Below, in pieces: positions 9,814-14,659 of a DNA stretch of 28,276 nucleotides. The notes under the pieces were generated by a model. It did not search any database. It was not told the origin of the DNA and saw nothing but the letters and a program-made list of their open reading frames with translations. Position numbers and translations under genes: made by a program. The stretch spans positions 1-28,276 of the IMG/VR virus record IMGVR_UViG_3300034045_000035. The stretch is one strand, 5' to 3'. The DNA comes from a virus. Every line of letters begins with the position of its first letter. The stretch's first letter is position 1.

Positions 9814-10527
9814 TTAATCCTCTCTGTCAGGCGTTATATCTATGATACGACTTTCTGCTATCTCTTTAACAGAACTGGATTGGCTTTGTATCATAGCTTT
9901 TTGTTGTGCTACCAATTCCATAGTCGTCTTACGTAGCTCATCAATAGTACCATCCTCTTTAACGCTCATATCTATTTCTAATTTCTGTGTCTCTGGGCGC
10001 TTCAAATGAGTCAATAAGCTATTAGCTGCATCACTCCTTACTTTCTCACTCTTCGCATTCATCATCAAATCTGCCTGTACATTGATTGCTTTTTGGTAAA
10101 TATCAGCATTCATAATATGTACAGGTACTAACGTCTGCTCTAATATCTGCGTAACCAGCTTATTATTGTTATACATAGACACATAAGAGGATATTTCCTT
10201 AGGTGTTCTACCATCAGCTACCAGCTTATTGTATCTATCAGGGAATGTCTTAATATATGCTTGTAAATTAGAGTTACCTAACAGCTTATTGGTTACATAC
10301 CTAACAGCATCCAGGTAGTTCTCCATCTTAAACTTACCGTCCCTTAACACTGTACTATATGTAATTAAGTTATCTCGGTAAGCCTCTCTAAATTCATCAT
10401 CCATAACCAAACTATTTAAAGTAGCTACCATCTGTGGCGTAACTGCTTTACGTACCGACTTAGGTACTACTTCCTTCAGCTCTGCTTCAGTTATTACTGG
10501 TTTATTAATTGTTACATCATTACTCAT
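9814..10527 (-). CDS. Probable small terminase / terminase-associated protein
   Basis: A 237-aa, mostly helical protein immediately upstream of TerL (3-bp gap), the usual place of the small terminase in leftward N4-like late operons. No clear catalytic motif is seen. The sequence has a charged N-terminus, central helices (about 60-125, including KTFPDRYNKLVADGRTP) and a Gln/Ser-rich C-terminal helix ending in an acidic tail (DITPDRED), compatible with a DNA-recognising oligomer that hands DNA to TerL. An AGGTG precedes the ATG by 6 nt. The role comes from gene position and general composition; a TerS-like DNA-binding helix-turn-helix was not securely identified. Confidence 0.55.
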   Translation of the reverse strand: MSNDVTINKPVITEAELKEVVPKSVRKAVTPQMVATLNSLVMDDEFREAYRDNLITYSTVLRDGKFKMENYLDAVRYVTNKLLGNSNLQAYIKTFPDRYNKLVADGRTPKEISSYVSMYNNNKLVTQILEQTLVPVHIMNADIYQKAINVQADLMMNAKSEKVRSDAANSLLTHLKRPETQKLEIDMSVKEDGTIDELRKTTMELVAQQKAMIQSQSSSVKEIAESRIIDITPDRED

Positions 10528-10599
10528 GTGAACACCTATTGACTGGTTTATTATCCCTTGATATTATCATTTTGCTTTTTCTGCAAAAGCTCCTGTTGT

Positions 10600-10646
10600 C
10601 CCGCTTATAGGTTTTCTCACATTTTCCTATAAGCGGGTTTTTTATT
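10600..10646 (+). terminator. Strong intrinsic terminator in rightward orientation
   Basis: A perfect 12-bp stem (10600-10611 with 10626-10637), 14-nt loop, then TTTTTTATT on the + strand. The reverse orientation has no T-tract. It therefore faces against the flanking leftward genes and would stop antisense rightward transcription. Confidence 0.8.
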
Positions 10647-11055
10647 ACCCTGCTTTACGTATAGCCTCCAATAATCCCTCATCAGCACCATATTCTCTTT
10701 CAAGGTTCTTAATTGCCCTTACAGAGTCTAAACCAATGAAGAAGTATATAAACTTAACGCCTTTATTAGACTTCATCTGTACTTTATAGAAATAACCTGC
10801 TTTTTCAAGCCGTAGGCGCTCTTTCTGCACTGTCTGGGTACTTACCCCTAGGATATTAGCAAAATAGCTGTCATCGAACGTACAGTCCTCTATATGACAT
10901 GAATCCAAGTAGAGTAAATAAAGTAGTGTAGCCCTCTCACCTACTGCTTGTAATAAAGCCATCTTATCTTTAACAGTGGTATATACGTTAGTGTGTTTAG
11001 TGTTGTCTTGTGTATCTGCTTTTACTGCTGTGATTATTTTTAAAGGTTTTGTCAT
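10645..11055 (-). CDS. Small winged-helix-like DNA-binding protein
   Basis: 136 aa from the second in-frame ATG (11055), chosen because GGGAG lies 7 nt upstream; an upstream ATG at 11073 (142 aa) has no ribosome-binding site. The central part reads ATLLYLLYLDSC, then SYFANILGVSTQTVQKER, then LEKAGYFYKVQ, the order of a helix-turn-helix recognition segment followed by a wing, as in plasmid initiator or MarR-like folds. It is the most upstream leftward gene, next to the early/late divide. Three 31-bp spaced ATATCTA boxes lie at or just upstream of its start, suggesting autoregulation or a replication/transcription control site. No family name is secure. It could be a late-gene regulator, a repressor-like factor or an initiator. 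Confidence 0.6.
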   Translation of the reverse strand: MTKPLKIITAVKADTQDNTKHTNVYTTVKDKMALLQAVGERATLLYLLYLDSCHIEDCTFDDSYFANILGVSTQTVQKERLRLEKAGYFYKVQMKSNKGVKFIYFFIGLDSVRAIKNLEREYGADEGLLEAIRKAG

Positions 11056-11069
11056 GATAAGCTCCCAAA

Positions 11070-11162
11070 CCATATCTAGGTAAACATTACATGCCCTATT
11101 CTATATCTAATTAGGTATGTTGTCACCCATTTCATATCTAGATAGATACGATTTGGGACATA
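11070..11162. repeat. Three 31-bp direct repeats with an ATATCTA core (iteron or operator array)
   Basis: ATATCTA starts at 11072, 11103 and 11134, exactly 31 bp apart. Flanking positions are partly conserved (TA three bases after the core, AT or CAT near the end of each unit). 31 bp is about three helical turns, so the boxes sit on one face of the DNA. The third box is extended into a 10-bp palindrome, TATCTAGATA (11135-11144). The array is next to the winged-helix-like gene. Confidence 0.65.
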
Positions 11163-11388
11163 GTAAAAAGTACTAATATTATATATTTCAATAACTTACT
11201 AAAAATTGATGTGGTTTTTCCCCTTAAGTATTATAAGAGAAAAGAAGTGCTCTCTTTTTGTAATAGTCCTCAACTTTTTTATCAAAAATAAAAAATTAGT
11301 ATGATGGTAGTATACACAGTCTAAACAGACTGAAACCGAATATCCCCCCCTACTCGGTTTACAAATCACCTTATGCCTTTAATCCAAA

Positions 11389-11407
11389 CCTGCTGGCGCA
11401 GGCGTTG
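11389..11407 (+). promoter_or_regulatory. Putative hairpin promoter 1 (TGGC loop), early unit A
   Basis: CCTGC-TGGC-GCAGG (11389-11402), followed after four bases (CGTT) by GG at 11407, the predicted start. The layout (5-bp stem, small loop, 5-bp stem, 4 nt, purine start) resembles N4 vRNAP promoters, though those have 3-nt loops. The predicted transcript starts with GGCA-ATAA-TGCC, a second small hairpin. The leader would be 32 nt. Confidence 0.5.
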
Positions 11408-11438
11408 GCAATAATGCCTTAACTAGGAGGAATGACCC

Positions 11439-11591
11439 ATGCGTAAGTGTTGGGCTTTATTTTGGGAGACGGCGTTTAATGTATTGACGTCGCTCTTCTA
11501 TTTAAGTGAGGCTGCTAAGTCGGCCTCGCGTGAGTTGACGGAGTCAGATGATTCTGATTCCGAAGATATACGTAAAGAGCTCCTGAAATAG
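11439..11591 (+). CDS. Small early protein, 50 aa (unit A)
   Basis: ATG at 11439 with an ideal AGGAGG 8 nt upstream; stop TAG at 11589. The product starts MRKCWALFWETAFNVL and has an amphipathic or hydrophobic first half (residues 5-22), then a charged half with a Ser/Asp-rich stretch (ESDDSDSED, about 35-43) and RKELLK at the end. It is the first rightward gene, alone between a TGGC-loop hairpin and a strong terminator whose stem includes its stop region, so it should be expressed very early. I do not recognise a family. Small early N4-like proteins often target host functions, but nothing here shows which. The coding sequence itself contains two hairpins, GAGGCTG/CGGCCTC and GAGTCAGA/TCTGATTC. 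Confidence 0.7.
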   Translation: MRKCWALFWETAFNVLTSLFYLSEAAKSASRELTESDDSDSEDIRKELLK

Positions 11592-11606
11592 GGGCTCTTT
11601 TTTTTT
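11574..11606 (+). terminator. Intrinsic terminator of early unit A
   Basis: 10-bp stem (11574-11583 with 11591-11600, one G-U), 7-nt loop, followed by a nine-T run starting inside the stem's 3' side. The stop codon of the 50-aa gene lies in the loop and stem. Confidence 0.9.
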
Positions 11607-12029
11607 ATCCCATACACACACAAGAAGATATTACCTCTAAATACTCTTATAAGCTCCTGTGAGCCATTCTAAGCGTATTTCTCTTATCACCCTATACAAT
11701 CACCTTATTTACCTCTAATAAGCTCTTATATCGCTATTCATTAAGTTATTCATGCAGCCGAGCGTATAGCGAGGCGTACACAAGACACAGGGAAGATAGA
11801 ACAATCAAGAAGAGGAAGAAGGGCGTATAAATTACTGTGTTTTGTGGTATAGGCTATTGTGTGTAAGTTACTGTGTATAAATTATTACGTATAAGTATGC
11901 TGATTATATAGGTAAAAATATAGGTAAAAGTGACATAAGTCATTGATTTACATAAGTAAAAGTAAGCTAAGTTATTGATTATTATATTCCTTAATCTACC
12001 CTAAGCATTAACACCCACCTCTACTTTAC
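11607..12029. other. AT-rich non-coding region with short direct repeats
   Basis: No gene or credible small ORF seen. Repeats: GTRTAARTTAYTRYGT-type units at 11825, 11861 and 11875; a 12-bp tandem TATAGGTAAAA[A/G] at 11907 and 11919; TAAGTYATTGATT at 11936 and 11968. It could hold a terminal-repeat boundary, an origin or regulatory sites. Confidence 0.5.
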
Positions 12030-12050
12030 ACCTGTTTGACAACAGGTTTA
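12030..12050 (+). promoter_or_regulatory. Putative hairpin promoter 2 (TGAC loop), early unit B
   Basis: Perfect 7-bp stem ACCTGTT/AACAGGT around loop TGAC (12030-12047). Counting from the inner 5-bp stem plus four bases puts the start at A12050. A second hairpin follows at once (GCTATGCC/GGTATAGC, 12055-12075 region). A TTGACA overlaps the loop, but no good -10 lies 16-18 bp downstream. Confidence 0.5.
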
Positions 12051-12106
12051 GGAAGCTATGCCATTTAGGTATAGCTATTTATTAACAATCTATATATGGA
12101 GGATTT

Positions 12107-12424
12107 ATGGAATATATAGATATTGACTTGTACGGTAATAGAACTACCGTAATCAAGTCTAAGGGTGGTAGGGCGGATGTCCTGCCATCCGTAAAACAGC
12201 TAGTGGCTCATCTAAGAGCTACTAGGATGTATGCCCAAGAGTGGGGAGAAGACGAATGGCACCATGATGCCCACTCAGGCCAATTGTTCCTAGAGTCTGG
12301 AGTAAGACTCCGGACTTTATTTGAAATGACTAGCCGTATATTTATAACGGCTAGCCAGGAGAAATTGTGGGATCGTGTATTCGATTCCGCAGTTTCACAC
12401 ATTCAGTACGGCTCATATAAGTAG
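12107..12424 (+). CDS. Early protein of unknown function, 105 aa (unit B), very hairpin-rich message
   Basis: ATG at 12107 with GGAGG 6 nt upstream. The soluble product starts MEYIDIDLYGNRTTVIK, has a Trp/His-rich centre (EWGEDEWHHDAHSG, about 46-59) and an aromatic C-terminus. No membrane segment or known motif is seen and I do not recognise a family. It lies alone between a TGAC-loop hairpin and a long terminator. The coding DNA carries eight successive inverted repeats: 12125-12159 (13 bp with a 2-nt bulge), 12174-12191, 12200-12225 (10 bp), 12239-12276, 12294-12316 (10 bp, 3-nt loop), 12330-12354, 12367-12390 and 12401-12435 (13 bp across the stop codon). Such density is far above what I see in the later genes and implies selection on RNA or single-stranded DNA structure. 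Confidence 0.8.
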   Translation: MEYIDIDLYGNRTTVIKSKGGRADVLPSVKQLVAHLRATRMYAQEWGEDEWHHDAHSGQLFLESGVRLRTLFEMTSRIFITASQEKLWDRVFDSAVSHIQYGSYK

Positions 12425-12440
12425 CCGTACTGGATTTATT

Positions 12441-12488
12441 AAAGAGACACCATCTATGCAATAAGCATGGGTGGTGTCTCTTTTTTTT
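12441..12488 (+). terminator. Intrinsic terminator of early unit B
   Basis: A 19-bp, nearly complete stem (12441-12459 with 12465-12483), loop AATAA, then a T-run to 12488. The architecture matches the unit C terminator at 12749 closely (same AAAG[A/G]-CAC start and ATTAA/AATAA loop), suggesting duplication. Confidence 0.92.
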
Positions 12489-12492
12489 ATAA

Positions 12493-12515
12493 ATGAGCAT
12501 CTGGCGATGCTCATA
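12493..12515 (+). promoter_or_regulatory. Putative hairpin promoter 3 (TGGC loop), early unit C
   Basis: Perfect 9-bp stem ATGAGCATC/GATGCTCAT around TGGC (12493-12514). Inner 5-bp stem plus four bases predicts a start at A12515. The ATG is 27 nt downstream. It follows directly after the unit B terminator. Confidence 0.5.
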
Positions 12516-12541
12516 GATGATAGATAGCTGGAGGGTTTACT

Positions 12542-12733
12542 ATGTTATCTATATTTGATACTTCTTCAGGTGAAGAAGTAACCTTAGAGGCCATTGGTAA
12601 TGGCCAATTCCCGCAACAATTGTGGGAACTAAGGGACGATAAAGGCAATATAGCTTTTGTCGATACATTCACTCTTGGGTACTATGCCCAAGAGATACTT
12701 GATGGGTCTTTTGACTTTAACATACCGTTTTAG
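12542..12733 (+). CDS. Early protein of unknown function, 63 aa (unit C)
   Basis: ATG at 12542 with GGAGGG 6 nt upstream. The product starts MLSIFDTSSGEEVTLEAIGN, is acidic and soluble, and contains LWELRDDKGNIAFVDTFTLGYYAQEIL-like mixed beta/alpha sequence in its second half. No recognised family. It is a single-gene unit between a TGGC-loop hairpin and its own terminator. The coding region also carries consecutive inverted repeats: 12559-12580 (9 bp, loop AGGT), 12589-12605 (7 bp, loop GGT), 12608-12628 (9 bp with one G-U, loop CAA), 12641-12658 (weak) and 12672-12694 (8 bp). Confidence 0.75.
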   Translation: MLSIFDTSSGEEVTLEAIGNGQFPQQLWELRDDKGNIAFVDTFTLGYYAQEILDGSFDFNIPF

Positions 12734-12748
12734 TTAAAAGATCTATCT

Positions 12749-12797
12749 AAAGGCACAGTATCTATACATTAAGTATAGGTACTGTGTCTTTTTTATT
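12749..12797 (+). terminator. Intrinsic terminator of early unit C
   Basis: Stem 12749-12767 with 12773-12791, loop ATTAA, ending in a T-run. Sequence and shape are closely related to the unit B terminator. Confidence 0.9.
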
Positions 12798-12853
12798 TCC
12801 ATACACAGATAGTATTCCATAGCAAATCATAGTTATTAATTATGGTTTGGTAT

Positions 12854-12875
12854 AAAGATACTGTCGTATCTTTTG
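12854..12875 (+). promoter_or_regulatory. Putative hairpin promoter 4 (TGTC loop), early unit D
   Basis: Perfect 8-bp stem AAAGATAC/GTATCTTT around TGTC (12854-12873). After the inner GTATC come TTTT and GG at 12875, which is how I recall N4 promoter P2 (5-bp stem, 3-nt loop, TTTT, GG). The predicted transcript begins GGCAAC and folds into a second hairpin, TTGGCAAC/GTTGTCAA (12873-12892). The GGCAA start is shared with unit A. Confidence 0.55.
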
Positions 12876-12928
12876 GCAACATGTGTTGTCAAGTCTTATT
12901 AATTAATTTAGCTACTAGGAGAAACATC

Positions 12929-13210
12929 ATGGCTATTATCAAAGAAACTTCAGCTCAAACAACTGGCCCACGTAAAGTCAGCAAATTTGTGAATATTCAC
13001 CTGTTAAATAAATCAGGTGAACCAGTGTCCCAAATCGGGGCAATCCTTGTATTTGAGGGTGAAAAGCCCTCGAAATATATGCAGGCATTGCTCGATTTGG
13101 CTCAAGAAGAACCGAACCGAATTTCTGAAATTCGTTGCGGTATTAGTATCAGGGATAATACCCCTGATAATACCAAAGTCGACCTAATGAATGAGTTAGG
13201 TCTACTTTAA
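12929..13210 (+). CDS. Early protein of unknown function, 93 aa (unit D)
   Basis: Start set at ATG 12929 because AGGAG lies 7 nt upstream; an in-frame ATG at 12842 would place the promoter hairpin inside the gene. The product begins MAIIKETSAQTTGPRKVSKF, with a basic N-terminus, then beta-rich sequence (VNIHLLNKSGEPVSQIGAIL), a helix with LLDLAQEEPNRI, and an acidic end. Conserved-looking but not recognised. It is the last of four single-gene early units and lies directly before the RNA polymerase genes. Inverted repeats cover much of the message: 12996-13021 (8 bp), 13048-13079 (bulged, about 12 bp), 13111-13141, 13139-13174 (13 bp with bulge) and 13175-13208 (12 bp with one mismatch, including the stop). 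Confidence 0.8.
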   Translation: MAIIKETSAQTTGPRKVSKFVNIHLLNKSGEPVSQIGAILVFEGEKPSKYMQALLDLAQEEPNRISEIRCGISIRDNTPDNTKVDLMNELGLL

Positions 13211-13216
13211 CAATTA

Positions 13217-13250
13217 GCCCTATAGCAGATGCTATAGGGCTTTTATTTTA
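13217..13250 (+). terminator. Intrinsic terminator of early unit D
   Basis: Perfect 10-bp stem GCCCTATAGC/GCTATAGGGC (13217-13226, 13231-13240), loop AGAT, then TTTTATTTTA. Transcription of the RNA polymerase genes must read through it or start in the 30 bp after it. Confidence 0.88.
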
Positions 13251-13272
13251 TATTTATTGATAGAGGACTACC

Positions 13273-14070
13273 ATGAATATCCAAATAGAAATAAAGAAAC
13301 TAGAACAAGTCATTATAGAAGATACTTACGGTAAACATAATATACGTAAGTATCTAAAATTAGCATTAAGGGATTACTTTGATAATCACCCTAATCAATT
13401 CATACCTCAAGATAGATATGAGTTGTATGTAACCAATATTTTGTTACTAACAATAGACTATCCGTCTGTGTTAGTTACATCTCTACTAGGTGTTGTAGCT
13501 CAACAATTAGACATGGAGTATAACCAAGCTCTATGTACTGTATTAGATGAGCTACAGCACCTTGAATGTATAGATATTTACGATAGTGAATATCCATACA
13601 TCATTCCTAAAATCTCATTACAGGATGAGATTATTGAGTATATCAAGTCCAAAGAATATCTACCGCCTATGGTGTGTAGACCAAGACTTATCTTAAAGAA
13701 TACTGATGAACCTTACTTAACCAAACGTAAGGGTTCAGTGATTCTAGGTGATTCATTTAATCATCATGACAAGCCTCTGGCATTAGATGTATTAAATATA
13801 TTGGGCAAAGTCCAACTGTCGTTGGATGAGGATATTTTATCTGTACCACGGGATAATCCCGATGATGATGAAATGCTAGCCATATTTGATGCTACGTCTG
13901 CGTACATGGCATTAGATATTGTGCATAAATATGATAACACTTGTTATCTGCCTTGGAAGTATGACAAACGAGGCAGAGTATACAGTCAGGGCTATCATAT
14001 TAACATTCAGAGTGATGCGTATAACAAAGCTCTGATTAACTTAAATAAACCTATTACTTTAGAGGACTAA
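13273..14070 (+). CDS. Phage RNA polymerase subunit 1 (N-terminal half of a split T7-type polymerase, N4 gp15-like)
   Basis: 265 aa, close to the length I recall for N4 gp15 (about 269). Together with the 417-aa protein encoded at 14660 it should form the heterodimeric RNAPII that transcribes middle genes. Near its C-terminus, PWKYDKRGRVYSQG (about 227-240) matches the T7 polymerase DxRGRVY segment that lies before catalytic motif A; the catalytic aspartates are on the other subunit. The rest is helical with no membrane segment. GAGG precedes the ATG by 7 nt. The early coding DNA holds an 11-bp inverted repeat (13320-13355), and a TCCAAC-TGTC-GTTGGA hairpin lies at 13811-13826. Two small genes separate it from its partner, unlike what I recall for N4, where the two are neighbours. 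Confidence 0.88.
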   Translation: MNIQIEIKKLEQVIIEDTYGKHNIRKYLKLALRDYFDNHPNQFIPQDRYELYVTNILLLTIDYPSVLVTSLLGVVAQQLDMEYNQALCTVLDELQHLECIDIYDSEYPYIIPKISLQDEIIEYIKSKEYLPPMVCRPRLILKNTDEPYLTKRKGSVILGDSFNHHDKPLALDVLNILGKVQLSLDEDILSVPRDNPDDDEMLAIFDATSAYMALDIVHKYDNTCYLPWKYDKRGRVYSQGYHINIQSDAYNKALINLNKPITLED

Positions 14071-14072
14071 TT

Positions 14073-14462
14073 ATGACTACTGCAACTACTATTTATCTAT
14101 CTTTAACTGTGGCTTTAGTGATTATATTATTTATCAATTACTTAGGTAATAAGAAGTTACATGAAGCCCAAGAGGAATTTGGGCTACATCTGGATGATAG
14201 TACATCAATTCTCAGGGAATTTGAGAAGAAGCTCAAAGCCATCAAAGTGGATGGCAAAATAGATTATTCTCAGTTATCTAGAGATGAGCTAATGGCAATG
14301 GAATATGCCTTAGAGCGTATTAAATATAATCTAGACGAAATGTTTAGTAATGCATTCTATCGCAAGCATAAAGAGGATTTAAATCCTTATATTGCGGTAG
14401 TGTCAATGGGAGTAATGGTGCTCAATAAGGCAATTATGGGAGCTAAGAAAAATGCTGAATAG
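14073..14462 (+). CDS. Membrane-anchored hypothetical protein, 129 aa
   Basis: Starts 2 bp after the polymerase subunit 1 stop. One N-terminal membrane segment (about residues 6-24, IYLSLTVALVIILFINYL) is followed by a mostly helical soluble part rich in Glu/Lys, and a moderately hydrophobic stretch near 108-122 (YIAVVSMGVMVLNKAIM). The short hydrophilic N-terminus makes a signal anchor more likely than a cleaved signal. No family recognised. It overlaps the next small membrane protein gene by 11 nt, so the two are probably made together. Their location between the two polymerase subunits suggests an inserted cassette. Possible roles include superinfection exclusion or membrane association; none is shown by sequence. 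Confidence 0.7.
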   Translation: MTTATTIYLSLTVALVIILFINYLGNKKLHEAQEEFGLHLDDSTSILREFEKKLKAIKVDGKIDYSQLSRDELMAMEYALERIKYNLDEMFSNAFYRKHKEDLNPYIAVVSMGVMVLNKAIMGAKKNAE

Positions 14463-14613
14463 ACGTAAAAGAGCTCTTAGTATATTGAGCGGTATTGTGG
14501 GATTTACCTCACTTAATACTGCTCTATGGGCAATGATGACCTACAGTGTGCCAGTAGCCATTGTAGGCTTAATTGGGATGTTAATAGCTATAGCTATCCA
14601 TCCAAGTAAATAA
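14452..14613 (+). CDS. Small two-helix membrane protein, 53 aa
   Basis: ATG at 14452 inside the end of the previous gene, with GGGAG 9 nt upstream; stop at 14611. The product starts with a basic cap (MLNRRKRALS) followed by two hydrophobic segments (about 11-28 and 32-50) and ends HPSK. This looks like a helical hairpin in the inner membrane with the positive N-terminus inside. Size and topology resemble small holin-like or exclusion proteins, but there is no family match I can name. A terminator hairpin follows within 6 bp. Confidence 0.65.
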   Translation: MLNRRKRALSILSGIVGFTSLNTALWAMMTYSVPVAIVGLIGMLIAIAIHPSK

Positions 14614-14618
14614 ATAAC

Positions 14619-14642
14619 AGCCAGTAGCAATGCTGGCTTTTT
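14619..14642 (+). terminator. Short intrinsic terminator
   Basis: AGCCAG/CTGGCT stem (14619-14624 with 14633-14638), 8-nt loop and TTTT. It lies between the small membrane gene and polymerase subunit 2, so it may only attenuate. Confidence 0.65.
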
Positions 14643-14659
14643 AATTAGAGGACTAGATT

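Larger units (their letters stand above)
11056..11438. other. Intergenic divide between late (leftward) and early (rightward) blocks
   Basis: 383 bp with no convincing gene. It contains the ATATCTA array (11070-11162), an AT-rich stretch with TATAAT on the minus strand near 11170-11190 that could be a -10 element for the leftward gene, two abutting hairpins (11317-11332 and 11333-11360, the latter enclosing a run of seven C), and the TGGC-loop hairpin at 11389. In N4-like genomes this position corresponds to the genome ends, so terminal repeats may lie here. Confidence 0.5.

Noticed and set aside
11277-11305. A sigma70 promoter with TATGAT at 11300 before the first early gene
   Set aside because: The -10 is fair, but no -35 is visible at proper distance in AT-rich sequence.
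12036-12060. A sigma70 promoter based on TTGACA at 12036
   Set aside because: No acceptable -10 hexamer at 16-18 bp; the TTGACA is part of the TGAC-loop hairpin, although dual use cannot be excluded.
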